The notes: a model not told the origin generated them from the sequence alone. A stretch of DNA of 64,000 nucleotides from Hysterangium stoloniferum (GCA_015178975.1 WHVD01000079.1:1-64000); one strand, 5' to 3'; shown: positions 33,489 to 44,301, counted from the first letter of the stretch. Program-made: numbers and translations.

Positions 33489-34118
33489 GGTGAAGAGTGG
33501 TGGAAGTTCTAACCGTTCTATATACGAAGAATATCGACCGTTTAGGTACGACATGTAGTTGTATTGACTATCTAAGCTCAATACACACCGACAAGTATTG
33601 ACTGTTCAGTTCGATATGTCCAAGTGGAGTAACTATCTAAAGTAGAGTAGATAGCTACAAAGAAATAAGGAATCGACCGTAGGTATGATCCTGAGTGACT
33701 GCTCGAGTGTAGAAATGAGTAACGAGAGTTGAATGATAGAATAATGCGGATGTCGTCCGTGCGGATTGAGATATAGATAAGGTTTCGACTGATGCAGTTC
33801 AAAACCAAGAAGGTGTAGACAGTTGAAGTCCGTCTGTGACGGTCGAGATGATACCTCAATCACGACTTACAGGACACTAACTGTGTGTCTGGGTAAGTCG
33901 TGGTTACGAGGTAAAAAAGTGTCTGAGTTTTAACTACGGGTGCTAGAATACATAAGTCTGGCATGTATGTGCCCACAAGAGTCGATGTACTGCATGCATA
34001 GGTCGTCGAACTAATTATAGTGTGTAATAAAATAGAGAGAAAGTAGAAATAATAAAGGAAATATAGTATGAGCTTATTCAACTATATTTCCTGATTATAT
34101 TTCACCGTACCTCTCACA
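33489..34118 (-). repeat. 5' LTR of E3 (F1), 630 bp
   Basis: Ends CGTACCTCTCACA at 34118; the other terminus reads GGTGAAGAGTGG, so the first T of TG has mutated to G. Outer flank GCCAG. Confidence 0.87.
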
Positions 34119-34184
34119 GCCAGGGCCAAAACTCCCTCTGAATGAAGCCAGGTGTCAGTGTCCTTCAAAAGTGCAACAATATCA

Positions 34185-34505
34185 GCAATGGCATCCGAAA
34201 CCATTCACAATGAGGCAGCCATCCTTTAGTGCAACCTCACCCTTGAAGCGACTGTGGGTTGAGTTGTACATATTTGAACAAGTAGCTCTCACAGGTTACT
34301 TTTAAAGGAATGCTTCGAATCGATTGTGGGTAATGGACTTACAACATACTTGGGGTTGAGGAAAGGGCTAAAGTGACATTCACCTAAATTTGAATCCACA
34401 TGGAAGATGGCTACTTACTCATTGACTGCAACCACTTCGACATTGTCATATTGCAGAGCATCACGGAGTACAGTAAGGCCAATCTTCAGTGCACTTTGTG
34501 CTGTA
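34185..34505 (-). pseudogene. GAPDH pseudogene fragment (two partial exons)
   Basis: Minus strand: one partial exon reads IGLTVLRDALQYDNVEVVAV followed by NE and a GTAAGT donor at 34418-34413, matching the start of glyceraldehyde-3-phosphate dehydrogenase (…GRIGRIVLR…VEVVAVND) with its known early intron position in fungi. A second block (about 34275-34190) reads STHSRFKGEVALKDGCLIVN, matching …DSVHGRFKG…KDGKLIVNG. The nucleotide-binding Gly motif upstream is degraded and the rest is missing, so it is a relic. An intron remnant argues against a retrocopy. Confidence 0.7.
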
Positions 34506-34687
34506 CTTGCAAGGGAATGGGTGGCAAAGTATATTCCTGTATCCCCAGGTCATATTTTTCCTCGTCACAGAAGATCTGAGTTGTCTGGTGAAAATTAATT
34601 TAATTTGATGGTGTGACCAAACAACTGCGATGTGAATGACACGAATATGTGTTACAAAGCATGTGTGCTGTCGCCTAATGTAATATT

Positions 34688-34999
34688 TGTTGGAATATTA
34701 GCGTGACGCGTCTGTGTCACATGACGGTGTTTAGGTCCACTACAGTCCACAACTGCCGGATGGGTATGCGGTGTCAAAAGTTCTATATATGCTATACTTC
34801 TGAGTTAGAAAAGTTTTCCTCAGTCTTTCGTTTACTTTATACGAGACTGAGGTTAGTAGATATTCTAGAATTAATGCTTCATAACTGATACTGATTTCTT
34901 ATTAGTATATTGTTATAGGTTAGCAATTATAGAATACAGTCTTTCATTTACTTTATACGAGACTGAGTATATTGTTATAGATTACTTCGTATCCCAACA
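34688..34999 (+). repeat. 5' LTR family 7 (7a), 312 bp
   Basis: TGTTGGAATA...TATCCCAACA, inverted termini. It contains two copies of a hairpin, CCTCAGTCT...AGACTGAGG, at 34818-34851 and a variant at 34936-34966. A gypsy gag follows at 35041. Confidence 0.8.
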
Positions 35000-35040
35000 A
35001 TATTCCCACGTCAGAGTGGGTATTTAGGCTCACCCAGTCC

Positions 35041-35555
35041 ATGGCCCCTGACAAGGGTAAAGGTGTCAAAAGCCCCCCAACTGTGGAATGACCACATCTC
35101 GAAGATTCCACTTCTGAATTGTTAGCAGGTACTATAGATAACTTTATGACTCACCTGCTTGAAGAAAGAAAGAAGAAAGATCAGGAACCCCTGTGGTCAA
35201 AAGTCAATGCTCTGGAACCCTTTACAGGCTCCAATCCCAACAAACTGTCAATTTTCCTCATGTAGTGTTGCTTTAACTTCTGCAATCAACCTGCTGCATT
35301 TTCAAGGGACTCCTGAAAGGTCAACTACACACTCTCTTACCTCTTGGGATCTACATTGAAATGGTTCAAACCGGCTTTTAGTGGAATTACTGAGGAAGAG
35401 CCAATCTGACTGGAAGATTGGAATGCATTTGTGGAAGAACTGGAAATGAATTTTGGCCCATACAACCTGGCCAGAGAAGCCAAGAACAGCCTCATGAATC
35501 TTTGCATGAAGGACATGTTAAAATTGGAAATACAATATCTATATGAGTCAGACTG
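35041..35555 (+). pseudogene. Gypsy gag fragment after LTR 7a
   Basis: The ATG at 35041 lies 42 nt after the LTR and starts MAPDKGKG. Further on EPFTGSNPNKLSIFLM, YTLSYLLGSTLKWFKPAFSG and LEDWNAFVEELEMNFGPYNL match the capsid of E7. Several in-frame stops occur (about 35090, 35264, 35325, 35407). It is cut at 35555 by the LTR-9 copy. The rest of this element is absent. Confidence 0.8.
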
Positions 35556-35850
35556 TTATAAGTCCCACTTTACATCACATTTGGATTTTATTTTTGGTCA
35601 TATCTTTGTGGTTTGTAGCCCAATTTGGTCAGTTCTTTGGACATCTTCCATCCTTTTGTATTCCACACATTTTTGCTTATTTAAGTGCTCACATCCTTAA
35701 AAGAAAGGATATTCCCATACTCCCAATCACTTTCCATTGCTCCCAATTCCATTTTTGGGCCCTTCAATTTTTCACACCCTTGTGACTCACCCTGTCACAC
35801 TCTTACTTAAGTCACACTCTCACCTCACCTCCCACATGTGAGAAACCCTG
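35556..35850 (+). repeat. LTR family 9 copy (9b)
   Basis: Begins TGTTATAAGTCCCAC directly after truncated gag and aligns with 26776-27072. Its 3' boundary is uncertain because a TTGCAA-rich stretch follows. Confidence 0.55.
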
Positions 35851-36170
35851 AACTGATTTTTCCTGATTCAGCACAATTCACAAATATTCAAAAGGATACA
35901 ATGTGATTTATTGCATTGCAATTGTTTGGGAGGATTGAGTGCAATTTGCAAATATTTGAGAGGCTACAGTGCAATTCATTGCAACTCTTTGCAACTCTGG
36001 TAGACTCTTTGCAACTCTTTGCACAGTATCACTGATCCCCTCCATGTAGAAATTCAAATTCATTCTCAAAACAACTCCAATTTATCTCACCCATGTATCA
36101 TTTTTATGTCTTAGTGCATTTCAAAAGAGAAGACCATTATCACCCAGTCATATTACATTGAAAAAAGTAC
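35850..36170. other. TTGCAA-rich low-complexity stretch
   Basis: Repeated TTGCAA/ATTGCA words between about 35930 and 36030 (for example CTCTTTGCAACTCTTTGCA). No gene. Confidence 0.5.
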
Positions 36171-36179
36171 TTTATTAGT

Positions 36180-37233
36180 GATTCACCTAATCCACCATTT
36201 CCTCTAACTTTGTGGTTGTTGGCAACTCTTTTGCGCAACCTGACAGCATGCCTCCATGGTGATATTGTCTATTTCAAGGCCCAAATATTTGAGGCAGGTG
36301 CAGGGTAGGATGGTCTGTGTGCAAGTTCAATAGAAGCTTGGTGATGAAGGGGCCAAGGATTGAATGACCAAAGGTTTGCTTGGAGTGGAAGGTGAAGTGG
36401 TAGTTTAAGAGTGCTGTCCAGTTGTATTCCAAGTCCCAAAAGCAGAGGAGGGCCAAGTAACTTGAGATCCCAAGAATGAAGTTGGTGGATACTGGAGAGT
36501 GGTTACCTGAGAGGATGTGTGCATGCAGGATGCTGAAATAGTGTGAAAGATGGTAGTAAAATGACTCAAAGTTGGGGAAGTCTTTTGAAAAGGCACATTC
36601 TGCCTGTATGTAGATACCACCCTGAAACTCATAGGAGGGCTTCAGAGGGCAATATCTGGAAACATAGAAAGCAGAGAGGATGCACCAGAGCCTGTGTTGC
36701 CCAATGGAGACATGAAAGATAAGCCAGTTGAAGACTGGTGTGGGGGCTGGAAAGCATAAGGGGGTTGCAGGGGGCACTTGCAAAGCTAGGGAAGCCTGAA
36801 GGGGAGCCAATAGCTCAGAGGTCAAGATCAGTGGTGTAGTGAGAGGTTGGGTCTCATCAGGAGGAGCCACTGTGGTAACAGGGGGCAACTGAGCTTGACT
36901 GGGAAGTGCAGCAGACATTGTTGAATGGGAATGCAAGAAGTCTGAGAAATGGGAGTCTGCAAATGGGTCTGGTGCAACCAGGGGTGGGCTTGATAGTGGC
37001 CTGAAGAGTGCAGGTAGCAGGGGGGATGGTGGCTTTTTGCTTGTCCCTGCTTTTGTATTGGGAAGACAGTGGCACAGAAGGGGGCTTGGGAGTTGCCAGC
37101 TGTTTTCAGTCAAACATGCACTAAAGAAGGCCTGTGAGAGAAAATAAGCTACTTGAAGTCTTTGAAGACTATTGAGTGTGAAATGACTGAACAATTGCAT
37201 CATCAGATAAAACCATGTGCAAGTTAATATCAT
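36180..37233 (-). pseudogene. DIRS-like retroelement fragment (ORF plus RT shred)
   Basis: A 319-codon frame (37233-36274) is Pro/Ser/Leu-rich in its first half and then reads FPNFESFYYHLSHYF and ALLNYHFTFHSKQTF, features I associate with the upstream ORF of DIRS-like elements of mushrooms. Just before its stop another frame gives LKYLGLEIDNITMEA (about 36290-36230), which matches the RT region CLEYSGIKLDSIAMEE in the element at 56350-56740. Both are minus-strand. The class is an inference; no tyrosine recombinase is visible. Confidence 0.5.
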
Positions 37234-37254
37234 TAGAGAATTACACCAGTCTTT

Positions 37255-37497
37255 AACATGGGGGTTGTATGCAGCGACCTCAGAGGTGTTTTCATGTCCA
37301 ATGAGTGATATTTGAGATGTTCAAGCCTCCACTGACACTAACAATGTGTTGTCATCAGGAGTTTGGTAAATGATGTCATGAGTGAAAATGAGAGCAATGT
37401 ATGGGTCCAAGTCCCAAATCATAACAATACCATTGTCACTGCAGCTTGCTAACCATTTTCCAGAATAAGCCCATCTAATCATCAAACCTCAACCCTG
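37255..37497 (-). pseudogene. HIRA/Hir1-like WD40 fragment
   Basis: Minus strand reads MIRWAYSGKWLASCSDNGIV followed by MIWDLDP, a WD40 blade close to the HIRA-type …VRW…GRWLASGSDD.IVMIWDLDP, and after a stop LIGHENTSEVAAYNP, like …GHESDV.D.AW.P. The segment between is foreign to the family. It is a relic of a histone-chaperone gene fragment, or of another WD40 protein with the same blade. Nothing further of the propeller is visible. Confidence 0.6.
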
Positions 37498-38204
37498 CCT
37501 TACGATTATGAAGATAGTTCATATGAGCCGAGCTTGCATGGAAAAGTGCCTAACCCACTTACTTGACAGTTGGATATTCCTTCCAGGCACAAGTTGTTTC
37601 AACCCAAAGTCATGTGCTCTGGGAGTAGAGGCAAATTGTAGGTGGGGGCAAAAGTGGATGGGTCCTTGGGAAGAGTGGCAGAGGGCAATTTAGAGCGAGG
37701 AGCTTGCTTTTGGTAGGGGAGCTTCTGAAGGGCTGGAGTGCTGTTTCATCCAGTGCATGATCATGATGCAAGACTGAGAAGAAGCAGCCCTATATATAGC
37801 AGGTAGCATAACAGTGGCGATGAGAACATTTCCAACCTTAATGAACAGGATATGGCAGAGGGAAGAGAGGTGAGTTGCAAAAAGGATGGAAAGTCAGCTT
37901 TTCAGTTCAAGGGGGAGAGTTTTCAAAAGGTTGAGGTGAAAGCTGACTTACCATTGGAACCCCATTTCACCATCCCAAGCCTGATTTTCACACACAAGAT
38001 ACCCGATAGTCATACCAGAAGTTCTGCTTGGAGAAAGGGTACTTGCTGTCTGTGATGTGAATGACCAATGTCGACCATGACATGTCCCACATCTACTCAC
38101 CCCAGCATCTACATACATTTCTCTACCTACCATTAGGGTCCCTGTTTCTATTCTTTTCTGCAAACCATTTTTATCTTCATCCCACTGCATTGGACTTATC
38201 CCAT
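37498..38204. other. Unassigned sequence
   Basis: Short open frames on both strands, none with recognisable motifs. Confidence 0.4.
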
Positions 38205-38399
38205 TCAGGAGTGTATATTAAAAGTCAATTCTATTTCCCCATCTTACTCACTTCTACAATAGCTACCTCACAGTTACTTATGGTGACCAACCCCTTTTGA
38301 TACCTGCATTGTACTTTGATAGTCAATACAGCAATATCATACCTAGAGGGTTGATATTCTTCATATGTTGAATGGTTAGAATTTCTATGACTTTTCACA
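38205..38399 (+). repeat. Decayed 3' part of an F1 LTR
   Basis: AGTCAATACAGCAATATCAT and GATATTCTTCATATG, ending CTTTTCACA at 38399, match the last ~190 bp of F1 LTRs. It cuts into a gypsy gag. Confidence 0.6.
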
Positions 38400-39100
38400 C
38401 TTGCTGCATCAACACTTGTTAAGCTATTTGAGAGAGTAAATAGCCAATCCATTACAATTGCCAGAGTTGCCAGCATTATTGATTGTCCTTTCTCTTGAGT
38501 GCCATGAGTTTGTTTTCTGCATTGCTGGATTGATTGTAAACTCTGAGGTTAGTTTCCAGTTCTTCAACAAATGTATCCCAATTATCAAGCCATGTGGGTG
38601 TCTCATTGGATAATCCAGAGAGTCTGGGTTCAAACCAATCTTGCATGGAATATTTTAGGTAAACAGTGCAAAATTGACTTTTCAGCTGTCAGTTTTGAAT
38701 GTGGAAGGTCTGTCACAGAAACTAAAATGGCATTGAAGGAGGAAATTTTCAATTTCTTTAGATCCTTGCTGGAAAATGGCTTGGGTTCTTTGACATTTGT
38801 CTGAGATGGTTCTCTGACTTTGAGGTTGTCATTGGCTGCTTTCAGATTTTCTGAGAGGTTTCTGAGAGATTTGAAGAGTAGTATGGTCAGATCTTCAGTA
38901 GGTTGTTCTGGGGGTTTGATGGGAGAGTCTGGGTTTTCCCCATCATCCTTGGGATCCTCAGGAATATCAGAAACTTCAATGAAATGACTTTCAGAACCCA
39001 ATGCTGCAGGCTGAGCTAGAGTGTCAGGCTGGGTGGTGTAGAGTTGCAAAGGGGATTGAAGTTGAGATGGTCCTTCAGTAGCTTTACATTTGGGACCCAT
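38400..39100 (-). pseudogene. Gypsy gag of element with LTR family 5 (E5)
   Basis: Starts MGPKCKATEGPSQLQSPLQL at 39100, 35 nt inside the LTR. An acidic and Pro-rich N-part follows (ESHFIEVSDIPEDPKDD), then EPKPFSSKDLKKLKI, and in shifted frames WFEPRLSGLSN and LDNWDTFVEELETN, matching E7 gag. At least two frameshifts. Cut at 38400 by an F1 LTR remnant; the rest is absent. Confidence 0.8.
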
Positions 39101-39123
39101 GATGAGTGAGTTGTAGTTGTGAG

Positions 39124-39134
39124 ATCTGATATAC
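39124..39134 (-). promoter_or_regulatory. E5 primer-binding site, self-priming type
   Basis: On the element strand GTATATCAGATCTC follows the LTR end directly. ATATCAGATCT is the exact complement of AGATCTGATAT in the family-5 solo LTR (52607-52617), and 9 nt match the LTR of this element (39375-39383). Confidence 0.6.
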
Positions 39135-40052
39135 TGTTAAGTTCCATGTGTCAGGACTTAGTCTGGAACTATCAGGAAATAACTGGGAACTTGCATACTT
39201 CTGGGTAGGGTCAGGACTTGGCTTCAGCTTATATGCTGCACCACTACACAAATGCTCAGATGTCCTAATTTCAGAGGACTGATAAGTGTCAGAGAACTTC
39301 TGGATATTCAGAGTTCCAAAGAGTTCTGAATATCAAGTGTACAGAAAGAGAAGAGAAATAAGCTAACTAAGTCAATATCAGATTTAAGGTATAAGTACAA
39401 ATGCATGGAAACTAATATAGATTCTCTGGCTATTGTACTACGGATTGAGATCACAATAAGAACAGATTAGGATAGAAGTTCTGAATCAAGAACATAATAA
39501 AAAAATGCATGAATACTTGTCAATGGACAAGTTACCAATATGGAACAAGGGTGTGTTGAAAATAAATCCCTAGAATATATCTCAGTCTCGTATGATAGTA
39601 CAACGGACTAACTAAGTACCTAGAATATATCTAATACATGTGTGATTAATATAATAGTCAATCAATATGGGAAAAGATTAGCTTACCTCAGTCTCGTATG
39701 ATAGTACAGCGGACTGAGGTAAAACTATGGTATCTGCACGATATATATATGAAAGACGAACAATGGGTAGGTGAGTGGCACAGAGGTGAGACATGGGAAC
39801 AAAGGGGAATAGTGGCACAACAAGGGGTGTGCTATTTTTGTACCTTTGTTACCATTGTTCACTTGATCCTGGTAACAGTCGACCCTGATCCATATATCCA
39901 TATATGCGGTGTCTTTGTTCCTCAACAGGGTGAAGTTCAGTATGTTCAGAGATTAGTTAGTTTCTGGAGATGGAGGATAGATTGGAATATTGGAATATCT
40001 GAGAACAAAATATTATATTGGAGTATTGAAATATCTGGGATGGATTGTAACA
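39135..40052 (-). repeat. 5' LTR family 5 (5b) with nested family-7 LTR
   Basis: TGTTAAGTTCC (39135) to TGGATTGTAACA (40052). It is interrupted by 39554-39927; without it the length is about 540 bp, like the 503-bp copy at 52314-52816. Confidence 0.85.
39554..39927 (-). mobile_element. Solo LTR family 7 (7b) with TSD GGGTG
   Basis: TGTTGAAAATA...TTCCTCAACA, 374 bp, flanked by GGGTG at 39549-39553 and 39928-39932. It keeps the CCTCAGTCTCGTAT...GACTGAGG hairpin (39686-39719) and a partial second copy (39581-39613). Confidence 0.88.
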
Positions 40053-40093
40053 GGTGTGCATTTTCAGCTCAAGGGTGGTGGCACAAGTGTCCT

Positions 40094-43000
40094 TGCCCTC
40101 CCCCACTATGACATCACGTGACGTGTGGAAAGATTGATGAGATATAAATCCAAGTACCGCTATCATTTATGTATGTAAAAAATGATAATGTATGACAAGT
40201 ACAAGTTTAGAAAAATGGAGACAAGTTCTGAGATACGTAGGGAATATTTTGAATCTTGATGAGAAAATGAGAGTTATGTGTTCTTATCAGCAACCACATG
40301 CCTTGTGCAATAAAACATGGCACTGTTTGTTGACTTATCCCACATCAGCAGTGTTCCCCCTCGATTACTGTTCATCCTCCTCTCCTTCTCGATACATGCC
40401 TTTGCAAAGCAAAGGAAGGATGCACCCTCATGTTGGAGTGAATTCAACATTCACTGGTCTCGAAATTGTATCTGGTGCTTCAGACCATCTGTGAAATCCA
40501 AGATGAGGTCGATTTCAGCATTCATAGCTTCTTCAAATGTCAAACCATCCTTTGTTTGCATATCAACCAACCTCCCATTGTCTCCATCTTCATCCTCACC
40601 ACTCTCATTGCCTTCCAGTTCTTCATCTTCATCGTCTATGGCACCCTCATTCTGGTTGTTAACCTCATACTGAATTTCAGCCCAACTTCCTCTCCCACCA
40701 TTTGAATACATTTCATGGATGGATGTTTCCAAAATGGTGTTGTTCGACTTCGTTGGGCTTCCAGGAAAAATATTGGTGGAACACAATGGAGGGCTTGAAC
40801 CAGATGTTTGCACATGAGGAAGTGGCTGGTGATGAAGGAAGGACAGGTACATATCCATTTTTCTGTATCTGGCATATATGCATTGTTGAGAGGCAGTGTG
40901 ATTCCTTGTTTTTCAAGTTTCCACCACTCCTTTTTGAAGCCCTTTCTCCATGAAGACAGCTCTCGGTAGCAGCCAGTGTCTGTGAAGATACAGTCAAGTT
41001 TGCGGTAATATGTTGGTGTGAGCTTTGTGACTATTATCCAGACTAGCAAATTACATCGTGGCATTCTGAAGTGGTGTAGGAAGTCATGTGTGATTCGTCA
41101 CCAACTGTTTCCAGCATAACATGAGTTTATTCTGCAATGGGAGGATTTTATGAAAGGTCTAACTTACTGGCTCTCTAATATCATAGTGGTTTTTAGGATG
41201 GGTATCTGCTTATGAATAGAGCGTGCCCATAGCTCCCATCTACCCTTGTGGTACCAGTTCTCCCACAGGTAAACCCACACTTCTGGAAGCTCATACTTTA
41301 CACAGAAGTTATACATTTGCTGAACTGCCCATCGTTTAATAGCTATACCCTCTGGTGGAGCAAAGCCGGGAATTAATGGGTGTGCACAATAGTGCTGCTC
41401 CATCATATTTATGATGGGTTCTCGATAGAGGGCTGCACAAAAGGTGTGGTGGTGAGTTTTTCCATCATCTAGTCCCTCTTCGTCACTGACACCCTCCTCT
41501 GCTTTTAGTGGCCTTTCTTGTGGGGCCAAGGCCACATTCACAGGTGTTTCCACAGGCTTGAGCAGTTTCAGCCTGAATGAAGGCCCCTGGATCACCATAA
41601 AAGCTCTGAGAGAGGTCAATCCAGCGCCTTGTCCCTGATTCTCCTTATCCTGAGGTCCAGTTGGAGCTAGTGGTGGTGGCTCCATGTCTTTATTTGGTAA
41701 GCCCCCTTCATAATCATTGAGATCAACACACATTCCAGGGCGGACAAATGTTGCATTGATGAAGTCAAACTCTTGACATGCTTGCTTCCAATTGTATGGT
41801 GTTGTTGACAATTTTCCTTTAGCCAGCCGAGTCTGCACTGCACGTTGAAGATGCCACCAACATAAACTTATCTTCGAGTTCCAAACCTGCTTCAAGCACC
41901 TGATTTCTGCCATATCCTTGTCAACATGGGTAAAGCGAGGGTTTACACCATATTGATCGCATAGACACTTCACCCACACTGATAGTGCTTTTGTCCGCTT
42001 GCCCTGGTCAATTGCAGTTGCAGTGGACAGTAGACAGTAAGTTAGAGGAAACCCAGCATTGTCATGCTCAGCCATTATGCTATAAAGTTCAAGGTGCTTT
42101 GAATTTGTGTTATCTAAGTATTGCAGAATTAGAACTGAAGTTTAATGAAACAGGTTCCAGCTCACATGTAGCATCCATCCCAATCTCAATGACCTTTCCT
42201 TGTAAGGGCTCAGCAATGTGCTTCATTCCCCAAGCCAGAATTTCGACACCCTCAGGTACATCTACTGTGCCAAATATATCAACGTCATTGCCATACTCAG
42301 CCAGAAGCTTCATCGCTGAGGGAAGTTGGAGATCTTCACAAAACCAATGAACCTTGCTTAGCTCTCGCCATGCTGTATGTACTTGTGTTGATGTGATTGT
42401 GGAATATCCTAATTGGACCTTTGTCATCATAGCTATGGGTGTTAACCATTCAACATGGTCCTGGATCATCTGTAAGACTTCGGGTGGCATTGCTACATCC
42501 ACATATTGCACATGCTTGATATGATGCTGGAGTTTTATCAGGATATGAGAGCTTCCAGACTTCCTCTCTTGGCAGGTGATAGTTAAGTGGCTTTTACAAG
42601 GGCCCCATTTCATCCCTACATTGTCATGATTCTTGATGTCAGGATTGTTTGATGCTTTAGACATCTTTTTGTGAGCTTCATCTTGACTACACCAAAATCA
42701 TGTGCGATGACCACTTTTAAGTTGTTTGTTATCGTTTACACTAGTATGCAAGGTAAGCTTTGTTTCTATTGTATTTCAGATAGCCTTACATGAATCTATA
42801 GCCTGTCAATTGCCAGATTTCACGGGAAACCATTTCAACATGTTCTTTAGGGTTTACTTCCTCATCTTCCTCAATAGGGTATGTTCCGTGGAAAATGACA
42901 TGAGGTCCCACCTTGAACAGTGCCCTCAATGTGTCAAATAGGTCTTCTGCATCACAGAAATGGTTGGCAGCCTAGCTTAACATGAGTTCTTGTCTTCTAT

Positions 43001-43433
43001 ATCATTAAACTTCTTTTTAGGCTCACTGTGTCATCATAATTTTCAATACAAAAGTCTTCTTTATCCTCTTCATCAAAATCATCCTCTCCTTCTTGTGGGT
43101 TTCCAGCCCTGGCTCGCTTTGCTGGCCTTCCTTTGGTAGCAGGACTGGAGTCATGTGGGTGTTTTTGTCCTGCAAGCTTCTTGCTTTCGTCACAGGCCTT
43201 TTTCCATGTGCACTGAGCCTTCTGGTTGTCTCTGTCATGCTGTCTGCAAGAGTCACAGGTTTTATTCTGAGAGCTAAATGGGAAGGTCTTTTTACACCAA
43301 GGCTTTGAGCACTCCTTGGTATCAGATGTCACATGCGTGGACATTTGTTGGTTGTATTTTGTGTTTCTACACACTCTCACTTTCAAATCACATGCTTTAT
43401 TCCTTTTAAGGAAATGTCATAGTGGGGGAGGGC
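40094..43433 (-). mobile_element. Mutator-like element (MULE) with 20-bp TIRs
   Basis: GCCCTCCCCCACTATGACAT at 40094-40113 is repeated inverted at 43414-43433 without mismatch. The flanks AGTGTCCTT (40085-40093) and AGTGTCTGC (43434-43442) share 6 of 9 bases, consistent with a decayed 9-bp MULE TSD. A multi-exon MULE transposase fills the interior. Confidence 0.88.
40274..43386 (-). pseudogene. MULE transposase with SWIM finger, five exons
   Basis: Inferred exons (minus): 43386-43027, 42971-42790, 42740-42166, 42113-41168, 41104-40274. Exon 1 has a CSKPWCKKTF...TCDSCRQHD Cys cluster and a basic/acidic linker. Exon 3 ends at IEIGMDAT (first catalytic Asp) and continues YNTNSKHLELYS. Exon 4 has FTHVDKDMAEI (second Asp) and CWWHLQRAV. 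Exon 5 has the SWIM finger WICTCPSF...MCKHLVQ and ends LLMWDKSTNSAMFYCTRHVV. TGA stops at 42700-42698 (HRT*FWCSQD), 41100-41098 (HW*RITHDF) and 40453-40451 (FRDQ*ML), each where I would expect Arg, and a frameshift near 40722. It would move the element by cut and paste; this copy is dead. Confidence 0.87.
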
Positions 43434-43442
43434 AGTGTCTGC

Positions 43443-44301
43443 TTGGTGGCACATAGCTGTTCATCTGATAGCAATCCATGCATATGTTGCAGCCTTAAAA
43501 TGTGGCATCAAGTAGCAGCTGTGTTGTTTTAGCAGTATAATCTGATCCTCTGAGAAAAAGAAAAGGGTTTGAAAAGGAGCTGCTGTGACTTTGGGGTGAG
43601 AAATTATTAGCCTGTTTTCAGACACACCTGGTGAGTGTAGTGCACCACTAAGCAAAGCATTACCCTCCTTTCAATCCTCTGATATAGTAAGTAGTTATAT
43701 TTGAAATACTACCTTAAAACAGGCAGCCCACATCAGGAAAGTGGGAAGATCAGTAAGTATGCCATATATATTGTCTAGAGCCATCTAGGAGAGCTAGCTA
43801 GCTTGGCTAGACTCAGCTAGACACACTTCGCGAGATCCCTATTTACCCGTCAGTATAAACGTGCATTTACTATAGATCTAGGGAGGCTAGGGAGGCTAGG
43901 GAGTCTACATAATGGGTGTAGACATTCCCAAATCCCTGCTGCAATAGTAAAAAAGCATGCCAAGATACCTATGGCTACCACCTTCCGGATCCTGGAGTTG
44001 TGCGACATTGATTACAAATTTGTTTTTCGCGAGATGCCTGTCAGAATGGTGATTTATCCGAAGCCTCGAGTGGCGTGTGGCGTGTGGCTATAATTAGAAG
44101 CCCTCATGTAGGGGAGGGGGGGGGGGGGCACGACTTGTGCTGTCAACCCCTTTCAGGAATATATTCACCTTAAATCTCCGACACTGTATACGTCTCCACT
44201 ATGACCACAGCATTTAAGGCCAAGCAGAGTGGACTGTGTATAAACCAACTCTGACTGGATCTATAGTCTCTTGCACCACACTCCTCTCTCCTCTAAACAG
44301 A
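43443..44301. other. Intergenic, CpG-retaining; promoter of the small gene
   Basis: No gene recognised up to 44301. Notable are CTAG-rich palindromic words (43790-43830), GGGAGGCTAG direct repeats (43881-43905), a 13-G run (44116-44128) and TATAAA at 44239-44244, about 60 bases before the ATG at 44302. Confidence 0.5.
44239..44244 (+). promoter_or_regulatory. Putative TATA box of small gene
   Basis: TATAAA 58 bases before the ATG, at a normal distance for a fungal promoter with a 20-30 base leader. Confidence 0.4.

Larger units (their letters stand above)
27976..34118 (-). mobile_element. Ty3/gypsy retrotransposon E3 (F1 family), truncated in RT
   Basis: Minus-strand order: 5' LTR (34118-33489), PBS TGGTGATCCGAGC, gag, protease and RT, truncated at 27976 right after GYNSIL of the RT. 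It is homologous to E1 along its length. A solo F1 LTR (30081-30710) interrupts its Gag. The ~130 bases at 27846-27975 between its truncated end and the copia tail are unassigned. Confidence 0.87.

Noticed and set aside
34999-35040. Self-priming PBS for the family-7 element
   Set aside because: ATATTCCCACGTCAGAG has only a 7-nt match at the LTR terminus, with no TATA-spaced partner.
36857-37233. Signal peptide or membrane protein in the 319-codon ORF
   Set aside because: Leu/Ser/Pro-rich composition only; the downstream frame ties it to a retroelement fragment.
40274-43386. KDZ (Kyakuja-Dileera-Zisupton) transposase because of the Cys cluster
   Set aside because: The SWIM finger, the IGMDAT/HVDKDM motifs and the TIR/TSD structure fit Mutator-like elements better.
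44116-44128. Poly-G run as a G-quadruplex regulatory element or telomere seed
   Set aside because: A single homopolymer of 13 G without spaced G-tracts or telomeric repeats; possibly a sequencing artefact.
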